Of a DNA stretch of 15,222 nucleotides, positions 1 to 6,777 are shown piece after piece. Source of the DNA: a bacterium (GTDB lineage Bacteria; Verrucomicrobiota; Kiritimatiellia; UBA8416; CAMZLY01). How positions within the stretch are numbered: position 1 is the first letter of the stretch; every line of letters starts with the position of its first letter. The position numbers were made by a program, and so were the translations under genes. The notes below the pieces were generated by a model. That model made no database searches and was not told the DNA's origin. It saw only the letters and a list, made by a program, of their open reading frames with translations. The stretch spans positions 1 through 15,222 of the forward strand of contig DAOVUR010000019.1 of the NCBI GenBank assembly GCA_030632465.1, read 5' to 3'.

Positions 1-47
1 GAACCCAGAAGTATACAGCATAAGTGTTGTTCTGAAAGGTTTTTTTA

Positions 48-78
48 CTGTGGAATGAAGACCGTAGACGGTTGACCA
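48..78. repeat. Degenerate 7-bp tandem repeat array, copy 1
   Basis: Four consecutive heptads start at 48, 55, 62 and 69. The first and third fit the consensus C[CT]GT[AG]GA, and the second and fourth are more diverged. The array follows a T-run and the word TTTTTACTG, the same lead-in as the second array at 242-272. There is no coding potential in any frame here. This resembles the short heptanucleotide repeats found between genes in several bacterial groups; the function is unknown. Confidence 0.55.
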
Positions 79-241
79 TTTTAACTGTGCGCTCTGAAAA
101 GATTTTACAACCGCTGCGCTAGAGGGCCTGCGGCTGAGAAGGGGGAGTTTGTCTGACTAGGGGAAATAATAGTATTGTTTTTTCTCGGTTTGTCTCCCTA
201 ACTCAAGTGAGTGAAACGAACGGTTGTGGAAAGTCTTTTTA

Positions 242-272
242 CTGTAGACTGTGGACCGTGGACTGTAGACTA
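242..272. repeat. 7-bp tandem repeat array, copy 2
   Basis: Four clean heptads of consensus C[CT]GT[AG]GA start at 242, 249, 256 and 263, and the first and last are identical. The array ends only 3 bases from the stop codon of the radical SAM gene, so it lies in that gene's 3' trailer. It shares its lead-in TTTTTACTGT with the array at 48-78. The 160-odd bases between the arrays contain no ORF I would support. Confidence 0.7.
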
Positions 273-275
273 TTT

Positions 276-1139
276 TTATAGTGAGAGTGGTCGGCGGCCA
301 ATACTGGTTTTGCTGAGGGTGTTACTTTTTAGTAGGTAATCTAGTTTTGCTAACAATCTTTCTTTGTCTTGTGGGAAGCGACCACTTAATGGCACGGGAT
401 TTGATGTGTGATTAGCGCGGAAAACGGTACGTTCTAGTTGTAACTCGCTTATGATGGATTTCAGTTCTAAGACCGCTCCATATTCTGATAAGGTTTCCGC
501 TTTGCTGTACATGTCGGTTCCTGGTACTTCGATAAAGCGTAGTGCGGAGAGTAGACGTGGTTGCATAATGTTTAATGCAGCAGCTGTATATTGTGCATGT
601 TCCTTGCTACTGTTTATGCCGCCTAGTCCTAGCAAAATCATTACCGAGCAACGTAAGCCGCACTTTTGCGCTGTTATTACGCCCTGTACCATATTGTCTA
701 CGGATTCTTTTTTGTTGGCAAGATCAATAATATTCTGGCTTCCTGATTCTAGGCCAATATAAAGAGTAGTTAGTTTAAGGCTATGTAGTGCTTTGAGTTC
801 ATCTTCACTTTTGCGGCCGATAGAGCTACCGTTGGCGTAGATATTAATTCTGGCAAGGCGCGGGAATAGGTGGTTGAGTTCTGTTAGGTATTGTTGTAGT
901 AACTCAAAGGGTAGTATCATTGCATCGCCATCAGCGAGGAAAATGCGGCGTGTGTTAGGATGCTTTTTTGCCGATTTTCTGAAGTCGTTAATGACTTCGT
1001 CTGGTTGACGTGTTTCGTAATTGACGCTTTTGTACATACCACAGAATCTGCAACTGTTATGAGGGCAGCCGTAGGCAACTTGAAAAATTAGGCTATCTGC
1101 TTCTGCAGGTGGACGGAATAGTGGTTGTCTATATTTCAT
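276..1139 (-). CDS. Radical SAM protein (COG1032-like), function unknown
   Basis: The 287-residue protein belongs to the radical SAM superfamily, which uses a [4Fe-4S] cluster and S-adenosylmethionine to generate a radical. The cluster cysteines are visible as Cys25, Cys30 and Cys33 in GCPHNSCRFCGMYK. The C-x4-C-x2-C spacing, with an extra residue compared with the classic C-x3-C-x2-C, is normal for one small subgroup of cytoplasmic radical SAM proteins with the GC(S/P)HNxCxFCxMYK signature. Later segments include the IFLADGDAM stretch near residue 66 and GLESGSQNI near 129, which are typical of the TIM-barrel core. No B12-binding domain or second Fe-S cluster motif is seen. The start is ATG, with an AGGA-like ribosome site about 13 bases upstream, slightly far. 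It is divergent from the kelch gene and not obviously tied to its neighbours. The substrate cannot be predicted. Confidence 0.85.
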   Translation of the reverse strand: MKYRQPLFRPPAEADSLIFQVAYGCPHNSCRFCGMYKSVNYETRQPDEVINDFRKSAKKHPNTRRIFLADGDAMILPFELLQQYLTELNHLFPRLARINIYANGSSIGRKSEDELKALHSLKLTTLYIGLESGSQNIIDLANKKESVDNMVQGVITAQKCGLRCSVMILLGLGGINSSKEHAQYTAAALNIMQPRLLSALRFIEVPGTDMYSKAETLSEYGAVLELKSIISELQLERTVFRANHTSNPVPLSGRFPQDKERLLAKLDYLLKSNTLSKTSIGRRPLSL

Positions 1140-1221
1140 TGTTTGACTCTATCCTAGAGGCAGCTGGTTGTAAAGCCATGAAAAATATCAAATAATCTGA
1201 AAAAACTTACATGATTCTTGC

Positions 1222-1251
1222 TTGACAAATATCCAGCTTATAACATATCCT
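1222..1251 (+). promoter_or_regulatory. Candidate sigma-70 promoter for the first kelch gene
   Basis: A perfect -35 hexamer TTGACA (1222-1227) is followed after 18 bases by TATCCT (1246-1251), a four-of-six match to the -10 consensus. The -10 and the bases after it (TACAAGTTG) recur upstream of eda at 3648-3662, which argues that this spot is functional. Transcription would start near 1258. Confidence 0.5.
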
Positions 1252-1295
1252 ACAAGTTGAATCGTTGAGGTAGGTAGTAATGGAGAGTAAAGATG
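1245..1295 (+). repeat. Leader repeat, copy A (matches copy B before eda)
   Basis: This segment aligns with 3648-3697. ATATCCTACAAGTTG here matches 14 of 15 bases there. After an 18-base (here) or 17-base (there) less conserved stretch, both have TAATGGAGA and then an ATG 6 bases later. In copy B that ATG is the eda start. In copy A it opens only the short leader ORF at 1293-1346. Confidence 0.65.
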
Positions 1296-1346
1296 TCTGG
1301 AGTTTTTTGTAGAAACATAAAAACACAGCTACTAAATCAAATTTAG
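1293..1346 (+). CDS. Possible 17-codon leader peptide or vestigial eda-like start
   Basis: ATG at 1293 is preceded by TGGAGA with 6-base spacing, the same ribosome site that serves eda in copy B. The frame runs 17 codons (starting MSGVF) and stops with TAG at 1344-1346, 15 bases before the kelch ATG. It ends inside the palindrome at 1331-1347. It could be a translated leader, or simply the leftover of a duplicated eda leader. Nothing in the peptide itself suggests attenuation by a specific amino acid. Confidence 0.25.
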   Translation: MSGVFCRNIKTQLLNQI

Positions 1347-1347
1347 T
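1331..1347. promoter_or_regulatory. Perfect palindrome upstream of kelch gene 1
   Basis: ACTAAATCAAATTTAGT is a perfect inverted repeat with 7-base arms and a 3-base centre. It sits 4 bases before the AGGGGA ribosome site of the kelch gene. It could be a repressor operator or an mRNA hairpin next to the ribosome site. It is AT-rich, so the RNA stem would be weak. Confidence 0.4.
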
Positions 1348-1361
1348 AAAAAGGGGAAGTG

Positions 1362-3590
1362 ATGTTCTTAAAACGGTTAATTGTGAAATTTTTGTTTTTG
1401 TTTGTATTTGGAGTGTTCTTGTCGACAACAATAGTTGCAGAGGATGCTGAACCTGCATGGGTGTCGGGAATTAGAAAACAGGCGCAAGCAAAAAAAAGAC
1501 CGCATGATTTCACTAATATACCACCCGTTGAGACTCGTTTTGCGCAGCCAGGCTACAATTATGGTAAAGAACGGTTTAGTTCAGCAGGTGCGACTGTCGT
1601 TTGGGATGCATTTAATAAGGAGGCACTCTTTATTTGTGGCGCAAATGGTGGTGATGCCTTTGGTGCAATTGGAAGCTGGACGGTAAAAGATGGTAAAGAG
1701 TGGAAGAAGATGGAGGTTGCTTCAAGTGTACTGCCACCTTATAGAAAAGCGATTCTTGCTGCTCGTATGCTGGCACGCGATGCAGAAAACTCCGCTAGGA
1801 ATATCTATTACTCCAGTAAGAGTGAGTCTGAAAAGAAAGAAGCCTTAAAAAGTACAGTTGCATTAATGAAAGATGCCATAGAAAAATCGGAGGTGACTCT
1901 TAGGGCGTTAACTGAAACAAAGATAAAAACTTGGGAAGCTGAAGCGATTAAACATGCGACTCCATTATTAACAACAGGCATTGCAGAGCTTAGATCAGCT
2001 CTTGATATATTCCTAGCAGGGCAGGTGGATTCTGTGGCTTTAGGGCTTGCCTTTGATGGGCAGTGGAAGCTGGATGAGGTTGCTGGGTGCATACAAAGTC
2101 TTCCTGTTGAAAAATATTATGCTTTTGGTGAGTATGACCCTGTTCATAAATCAGTTCTTCTTTTTGGTGGTAGTCATGGCGATTATGTTAGTAATGAGAC
2201 TTGGTTGTATGATTGTCAGAAAAAACTTTGGAAACAAATTTGGCCGCGAAATGCGCCTGAACCTCGTGCCGCCTGGACTGGAGATAGTGGTGTTAGAGGG
2301 CATAAAATGGGCGTAACTAACGCTGCTGTTTTGAAGTGGGATGTTGCGAAAAAAATGTTTTCTATGACTGGTGGACTAACGGTTATGGATAAAATAGTTC
2401 AACAAACAGGATATAAACGAATAGACGATCAAACCGAATGGAGTTTTAATTTTGCGAAGCAAAACTGGGTTGGTGAAGGGACGTCTTTTGCCGCTGGGAG
2501 CCGGGTTTATCGAAGTGTATGTCCTAACCATAATCCGAAATGGTTTGATACAGAAAAACAAGGAACGGTAGAGGCGGCTGATAAGTGGCATAGAGCTTTA
2601 AAACCAAATGTTTGGACGCGTGTACCATTGCCAGAAAGAAAAGAGAGTATGCAGGACTGGGGAACATCCCTTATTGATATTGAACGAGACCAGCTTTATC
2701 ACTGGACGGGCGGCCATGAAGCTGACCCTTCTACCATGATTAGCACTTATCATATCGGCGTCAACCGTTGGTCCATTGGTTATATTCCAGAGGTGCTTAA
2801 TAAAGGTATGAGTTTTAATGGTCGACCAGATTGTGAGAATCATACTTATAGTACCTATACATTTGATCCTCTTTCAAAAAAAATTATTAGTCTGTCTTAT
2901 GGAGGAACGGCTGTTTACGACCCAGATAAGGGTGATTATGAATATAGCGTGAATACAGGATTTCATTCTCATTCCTATGTTAGTCCAGTGATGGGAACAC
3001 CTAAGGGTGTCTATTCTTGGAAACCAGGAGTGATGCGACTCTTTAATGAAACAGAGAGAAAATGGGAGAAGATTAAGACTACGGGAAAAATCCCTCATCC
3101 GGTGACGGATGGCAATGGAATTTTGTATGACTCTAAGAGGGAATGTATATGGCTCTTCAAAAAAATAGGATATGGTAAGCCATTTGATGACCTTTGGCGC
3201 TTTGATATCAACAAGAACACTGTAACTAAAATGAATATAACAAATATTTCTACAGTGGCCGCCAAAATGCGATTCATGCGTGAAGCTGTATATCTACCAA
3301 AGTTAGATTTAATACTCTTTAATAATGTTATTGAAAAGGATGGGGTAAAAAAACATATTGCGTATGATCCAAATACGAATGCAATGGTTTTGCTTGATAT
3401 TACTTTTCCTAAAGGTGCATTGCCTCACGATATTAGCGGTGTTTCAAATGCATTGCTCTATGATTCTAAGAGAGAACTGATTTGGGCGCCAACTAGATAT
3501 CAAAAGATGTGGGTTTTGAAGATAGATCCTAAAACTATTAAAATAGATAGATTTGAAGAGACTGCATCTGGTGATGAAATCAATAAGTAA
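1362..3590 (+). CDS. Secreted kelch-like beta-propeller protein with helical insertion
   Basis: The product has 742 residues. The first 26 are a Sec signal peptide (Lys/Arg-rich start, long Leu/Phe/Val core, cleavage likely after TTIVA before EDAEP), so it acts in the periplasm or outside the cell. I chose ATG 1362 over GTG 1359 because AGGGGA (1351-1356) then has normal 5-base spacing. The mature part has kelch-type blades: hydrophobic strand, Gly-Gly, then W-x-Y-D and a later Trp, as in VLLFGG near 265-270 and ETWLYD near 279-284. Between the first blade and the rest, at about 124-219, lies a charged, Ala/Lys/Glu-rich, probably helical insertion. The second kelch protein in this cluster has a shorter helical stretch in the same place. 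The fold is clear but the activity is not: kelch propellers include oxidases, lyases and pure binding proteins, and no catalytic residues can be assigned. Proximity to eda and kdgK suggests a role in uronate-type glycan use. Confidence 0.8.
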   Translation: MFLKRLIVKFLFLFVFGVFLSTTIVAEDAEPAWVSGIRKQAQAKKRPHDFTNIPPVETRFAQPGYNYGKERFSSAGATVVWDAFNKEALFICGANGGDAFGAIGSWTVKDGKEWKKMEVASSVLPPYRKAILAARMLARDAENSARNIYYSSKSESEKKEALKSTVALMKDAIEKSEVTLRALTETKIKTWEAEAIKHATPLLTTGIAELRSALDIFLAGQVDSVALGLAFDGQWKLDEVAGCIQSLPVEKYYAFGEYDPVHKSVLLFGGSHGDYVSNETWLYDCQKKLWKQIWPRNAPEPRAAWTGDSGVRGHKMGVTNAAVLKWDVAKKMFSMTGGLTVMDKIVQQTGYKRIDDQTEWSFNFAKQNWVGEGTSFAAGSRVYRSVCPNHNPKWFDTEKQGTVEAADKWHRALKPNVWTRVPLPERKESMQDWGTSLIDIERDQLYHWTGGHEADPSTMISTYHIGVNRWSIGYIPEVLNKGMSFNGRPDCENHTYSTYTFDPLSKKIISLSYGGTAVYDPDKGDYEYSVNTGFHSHSYVSPVMGTPKGVYSWKPGVMRLFNETERKWEKIKTTGKIPHPVTDGNGILYDSKRECIWLFKKIGYGKPFDDLWRFDINKNTVTKMNITNISTVAAKMRFMREAVYLPKLDLILFNNVIEKDGVKKHIAYDPNTNAMVLLDITFPKGALPHDISGVSNALLYDSKRELIWAPTRYQKMWVLKIDPKTIKIDRFEETASGDEINK

Positions 3591-3605
3591 GGTTGTAGGA
3601 TCGTT

Positions 3606-3616
3606 CCGTGACACGG
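3606..3616. promoter_or_regulatory. Short palindrome upstream of the eda promoter
   Basis: CCGTGACACGG has 5-base arms around a single base. It lies 16 bases after the kelch stop codon and upstream of the eda -10 element. It may be an activator or repressor site. A loop of one base rules out a normal RNA hairpin, and no terminator with a U-run is seen in 3591-3694. Confidence 0.25.
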
Positions 3617-3626
3617 TTGCGACTGG

Positions 3627-3654
3627 TTGCGTAGTGTGCTGATTATTATATTCT
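3627..3654 (+). promoter_or_regulatory. eda: Candidate promoter for eda
   Basis: TTGCGT (3627-3632) and TATTCT (3649-3654) are separated by 16 bases. The -35 matches only in TTG, but the -10 and the following bases are conserved with the promoter before kelch gene 1 (TATCCT at 1246-1251). The start of transcription would fall near 3661. Confidence 0.4.
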
Positions 3655-3697
3655 ACAAGTTGTATGGGTTGGTTAGCGGTAATGGAGAATCAAAATG
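3648..3697 (+). repeat. Leader repeat, copy B (eda leader)
   Basis: This is the partner of 1245-1295: the same -10/initial-transcribed word and the same TAATGGAGA ribosome site 6 bases before an ATG. The two copies imply either duplication of an eda-type leader or shared regulation of kelch gene 1 and the eda operon. Confidence 0.65.
3654..3664. promoter_or_regulatory. Perfect 11-base palindrome at the eda transcription start
   Basis: TACAAGTTGTA is perfectly symmetric around G3659. It directly abuts the -10 element and covers the expected start of transcription, the place where a repressor would block initiation. The copy before kelch gene 1 (1251-1261) is the imperfect TACAAGTTGAA. Arm orientation differs from the usual GntR-family GT...AC pattern, so the family of the regulator is open. 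Confidence 0.4.
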
Positions 3698-4360
3698 GAA
3701 GTAATTTGGAAGCAGCGGCTACATGAATGTGGCATTCTTGCAGTATTAACGATTGATAGAGTGGAAGATGCTATTCCTGCGGCAGAAGCTTTGTTGCGAG
3801 GTGGGATTTTTGGTATAGAGCTTACCTTACGGACTACCTCTGCCCTTGACGCATTAAGAACTATTTGTGAAAAAGTGCCCGAGATGCTTGTAGGTGCTGG
3901 AACGGTGATAACGCCTCAACAAGTAGTTGAAGTCGCCCAAGCGGGAGCTGATTTTGCGGTTTCGCCAGGATTGAACATTAAAGTCCTTGAGGCTGCCGAA
4001 GAAGCGGATCTACCATTTTTCCCAGGCATCATGTCTCCTTCTGACATAGAAACAGCACTTGAGTATGGGCATAAACTACTCAAATATTTTCCTGCAGAAA
4101 CTGCTGGCGGGCTTTCGCATTTAGAAGCAATGGCAACACCATATAAGCATCTAGGTATCTCGTTTATTCCACTTGGCGGGCTTAATAAAGAAAACTGCGG
4201 CAACTATTTATCTCATCCGTTGATATCTGCTATTGGCGGTTCTTGGATTGCTCCACAAAAACTGATACAGTCTAAAAGCTGGGATATCATTGAAGAAAAT
4301 GCAAGAGAAGCAAGTCTGATTATGAAGCAGGCTCGCTCAAAACATGCTGCAACATCTTGA
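3695..4360 (+). CDS. eda: 2-dehydro-3-deoxy-phosphogluconate (KDPG/KHG) aldolase
   Basis: This is the class I aldolase that splits KDPG into pyruvate and glyceraldehyde-3-phosphate, the last step of the Entner-Doudoroff route and of uronate catabolism. At 221 residues it is of usual length. Visible family motifs are IELTLRT (Glu42, with Arg46 equivalent to the substrate-binding Arg of E. coli Eda), VGAGTV near 66-71, SPGL at 90-93, FFPGIMSP at 108-115, and LLKYFPAE, in which Lys130 is the Schiff-base lysine. IPLGG and IGGSW form the phosphate-binding end of the barrel. The start is fixed by TGGAGA with 6-base spacing. It is cytoplasmic. It is followed 30 bases later by kdgK, whose product is its substrate, so the pair forms a functional unit. 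Activity on the galactose epimer (KDPGal) cannot be excluded. Confidence 0.93.
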   Translation: MEVIWKQRLHECGILAVLTIDRVEDAIPAAEALLRGGIFGIELTLRTTSALDALRTICEKVPEMLVGAGTVITPQQVVEVAQAGADFAVSPGLNIKVLEAAEEADLPFFPGIMSPSDIETALEYGHKLLKYFPAETAGGLSHLEAMATPYKHLGISFIPLGGLNKENCGNYLSHPLISAIGGSWIAPQKLIQSKSWDIIEENAREASLIMKQARSKHAATS

Positions 4361-4390
4361 TGAAATAATAAACAGGTAAAAGGAATACTT

Positions 4391-5482
4391 ATGAAGAAAA
4401 TAATTACATTTGGTGAGATCATGATGCGCGTTGCGCCAGAAGGTCTGCTCCGATTCAGGCAATCGATGCCCGGCAAGGTTGAAACAACTTTCTCAGGTGC
4501 CGAAGCTAATGTTGCGGCTTCTGTTGTGAATCTTGGTGGCAAGGCCGCTTTTGTTTCAGCCCTTCCTGAACATGCGATCGCAGACGCTTGCATCAGTACA
4601 CTAAAAGGATTAAGCGTTGATACAAACTTTATACAACGAACCGATAAGGGACGACTAGGAGTCTACTTTCTGGAAACAGGAGCTAACCAGCGCCCTAGTA
4701 ATGTTATTTATGATAGAGAATATTCATCGGTAAGTTTAATGACCAGTGATGATTACCCTATGGATGAGATTTTTTCTGATGCTGGTTGGTTGCATATTTC
4801 CGGAATCACACCAGCTCTTTCAAAACAAGCAGCTGAAGCATCGATTGCATTTGTGAAACATGCTAGTGAAAATGGAGTGAAAGTCTCTTGTGATCTTAAC
4901 TTCCGGAAAAAGTTATGGAAGTGGGACTCCTCGAAATCACCGACAGATTTAGCACAAGAAACGATGAGGAAGCTGCTTCCTTATGTTGATGTCGTCATTG
5001 GAAATGAGGAAGATGCGTGGGATGTTTTAGGGATTTCTGCTGGTACGACGGATGTCCATTCAGGCTCGTTAGAAATTGAGAATTATCCTAGAGTAGCAAC
5101 TCAAATCATAGAACAATTCCCGAATGTTAGTAAGGTTGCTATAACTTTACGGGAGAGTATTTCCGCTTCTCACAACAACTGGGGTGCCATGCTGTATGAT
5201 GCCGAAACTGAGAGCTCTGACTTTGCGCCTATGCAAAATGCGAAATACCAACCTTATGAAATTCACAATATTGTGGATCGTGTCGGTGGCGGAGATTCTT
5301 TTGCCGCAGGATTGATCTTTGCTCTTAATACGCCAGAGTTGGCTGAAAATAAATCTGCAATCTCTTTTGCGGTTGCGGCTTCCTGCTTGGCGCATTCAGT
5401 TACAGGTGACTTTAATTTTAATACTCGCAGTGAAGTTGAGCGTTTGATGAATGGAAACGCATCCGGAAGGGTTGTAAGATGA
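4391..5482 (+). CDS. kdgK: 2-keto-3-deoxygluconate kinase, PfkB family
   Basis: This cytoplasmic ATP-dependent sugar kinase of the ribokinase/PfkB family is predicted to phosphorylate KDG to KDPG, the substrate of the upstream aldolase. The N-terminal part has the KdgK-type start MKKIITFGEIMMRVAP and the PfkB substrate signature at about 36-50 (GAEANVAASVVNLGG). The YDREYSSVS and HISGITPALS segments are typical of bacterial KdgK. The C-terminal signature DRVGGGDSFAAG carries the catalytic base Asp302 with the anion-hole glycines before it. The length (363) is at the upper end for the family. An AAAAGGAA ribosome site lies 6 bases before ATG. The stop codon overlaps the next ATG as ATGA, indicating coupled translation. 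Neighbouring eda supports the substrate assignment; otherwise PfkB specificity is hard to read. Confidence 0.9.
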   Translation: MKKIITFGEIMMRVAPEGLLRFRQSMPGKVETTFSGAEANVAASVVNLGGKAAFVSALPEHAIADACISTLKGLSVDTNFIQRTDKGRLGVYFLETGANQRPSNVIYDREYSSVSLMTSDDYPMDEIFSDAGWLHISGITPALSKQAAEASIAFVKHASENGVKVSCDLNFRKKLWKWDSSKSPTDLAQETMRKLLPYVDVVIGNEEDAWDVLGISAGTTDVHSGSLEIENYPRVATQIIEQFPNVSKVAITLRESISASHNNWGAMLYDAETESSDFAPMQNAKYQPYEIHNIVDRVGGGDSFAAGLIFALNTPELAENKSAISFAVAASCLAHSVTGDFNFNTRSEVERLMNGNASGRVVR

Positions 5483-5655
5483 GTAAAGCCCTTAAATGCA
5501 GATGCAGCTATTTGCACTGTAGACGCTCTATTGCGCCGTTCAGGAGCATCTCCTCAATTATTAAGGCAATAGAAAGCGAAGAGCCTAGTAGTGCCCGCAA
5601 AGCAATGTTAACACATCTAGAAGATTCTAGAAGTGAGCTTAAAGGAGTTAAATAA
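5479..5655 (+). pseudogene. 58-codon ORF resembling the C-terminal end of a GntR/FCD regulator
   Basis: A small ORF starts in an ATGA overlap with kdgK and ends 5 bases before the next gene. Its second half (residues about 24-54) matches the last helix of FCD-domain GntR-family repressors: I-x2-A-I-x4-P-x2-A-R-x-A-M-x2-H-L-E-x2-R-x2-L. The His in THLE (His46) corresponds to a metal-ligand histidine of FCD domains. The first 22 residues (Cys7, Cys9, Cys14, several Arg) do not match FCD, and there is no winged-helix DNA-binding domain anywhere upstream, because kdgK is complete. I read it as the remnant of a regulator of this kdgK/eda cluster, like UxuR or KdgR relatives. It may still be translated: GGAAGG lies 8 bases upstream. 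Alternatively it is an unrelated small protein. The match is by eye only. Confidence 0.55.
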
Positions 5656-5660
5656 AGATC

Positions 5661-6761
5661 ATGTCCAATACATTTCTTTTACCACCTACGGTGATCAGTC
5701 CACCCAGTGTAGCATACGCTCCTGGGAACAGAAAATTCCAAGGGATACCCAGTGTTTGTATTACCCAAGAGAATCAACTATGGGCAACATGGTATGCAGG
5801 TCCTAATCCTAAAGAAGATGAGCATAATTATGTTGTGTTAGCAAAGAGTGAAGATGATGGAGCTTCTTGGGAAGAAGTTCTTGTTGTTACTCACGAAGAT
5901 GCTTCTGTAAGAACCTTTGATCCTGAAATATGGATAGCACCCAATGGGAAACTACTACTCTTTTGGGCACAAACTGTTGGACACGACGGCACAATTGCAG
6001 GTGTATGGTTTGTAGAAGTAGTATCTAAAGATTTTGGAGGTGTAGATTTCAGTAAGCCGAAACGCGCTACAGATGGCGTTATGATGTGCAAACCAATGGT
6101 GCTATCCACTGGAGAATGGGTTCTGCCTGCCTCAACATGGCGTGAAACGGACAATAGCGCTCGTATGGTCATATCCAATGACCAAGGTGAATCTTGGGGA
6201 GTTAGAGGCGGGTGTCATGTACTAGAAGAAGACCGAGAGTATGATGAGCATATGATTGTGGAGAGAAAAGACCATTCTCTTTGGATGTTAGTGCGAACGA
6301 AGTATGGTCTAGGAGAATCCGTATCACTTGACCGTGGCAAAACATGGTCGACTCTTATTGCTTCAAAAATAAAGCACCCTTCTTCAAGATTTTTTATACA
6401 AAAGCTTATCTCGGGAAGAATCCTGCTGATTAAACATGGAAGACAAATCGACTCGTTTGATAAAGATAACAAAAAGTTTTTACATGAATCTTGGTTTGGT
6501 AGAAACCAGCTCACTGCCTGGCTATCGGATGATGAAGGCGTCACTTGGAAAGGAGGCTTGATTATAGATGAACGAGACAATGTTTCTTATCCTGATGGAG
6601 CGCAAGATACAGACGGTTCTCTCTATATCACCTATGACTATCTACGTAAAAAAGAGGGAGCTAAGATCCTAATGGCAAAAATTACAGAGAAAGACATTTT
6701 GGAAGGAAAGTTAATATCTGAAAATTCATTTGTACAAAGAACGGTCACAACAAACAGATAA
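5661..6761 (+). CDS. Cytoplasmic Asp-box (BNR/sialidase-fold) propeller protein, putative glycosidase
   Basis: The 366-residue protein has four Asp boxes (S-x-D-x-G-x-x-W) at 63-70, 172-179, 222-229 and 289-296, the hallmark of six-bladed sialidase-fold propellers. There is no signal peptide, so it should be cytoplasmic, unlike many GH33 sialidases. Other conserved pieces are the GIPS and WYAG segments near 28-47, a DEHMIVE stretch at 195-201 and SYPDGAQD near 309-316. These fit the broad BNR_2 group common in polysaccharide-degrading bacteria, most of which are unlikely to be true sialidases. No sialic acid genes are near. Beside kdgK and eda, an oligosaccharide- or uronate-processing role is more plausible (inference). 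An AAAGGAG ribosome site ends 14 bases before ATG, which is rather far, so coupling to the small upstream ORF may help. The next gene begins 16 bases later. Confidence 0.75.
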   Translation: MSNTFLLPPTVISPPSVAYAPGNRKFQGIPSVCITQENQLWATWYAGPNPKEDEHNYVVLAKSEDDGASWEEVLVVTHEDASVRTFDPEIWIAPNGKLLLFWAQTVGHDGTIAGVWFVEVVSKDFGGVDFSKPKRATDGVMMCKPMVLSTGEWVLPASTWRETDNSARMVISNDQGESWGVRGGCHVLEEDREYDEHMIVERKDHSLWMLVRTKYGLGESVSLDRGKTWSTLIASKIKHPSSRFFIQKLISGRILLIKHGRQIDSFDKDNKKFLHESWFGRNQLTAWLSDDEGVTWKGGLIIDERDNVSYPDGAQDTDGSLYITYDYLRKKEGAKILMAKITEKDILEGKLISENSFVQRTVTTNR

Positions 6762-6777
6762 TAAAGGAGAAATGTAT

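Noticed and set aside
242..272. CRISPR-like array
   Set aside because: The units are 7 bases with no spacers, so it is a simple tandem repeat.
451..762. Plus-strand ORF of 103 codons
   Set aside because: It is antisense to the radical SAM gene, which has clear conserved motifs; the frame has low-complexity composition and no recognisable domain.
5483..5572. Frame-shifted extension of KdgK
   Set aside because: A different frame is open for 29 codons after the stop, but KdgK already ends with its usual ...SGR-type tail, so the enzyme is complete.
5661..6761. True sialidase assignment (GH33, nanH)
   Set aside because: The Asp boxes support only the fold; there is no signal peptide, no sialic acid genes nearby, and I cannot place the Arg triad and Tyr with certainty.
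6730..6777. TTG/ATG starts upstream of kelch protein 2
   Set aside because: They would bury the signal peptide behind charged residues and put the ribosome site inside the gene or too close; ATG 6778 fits both.
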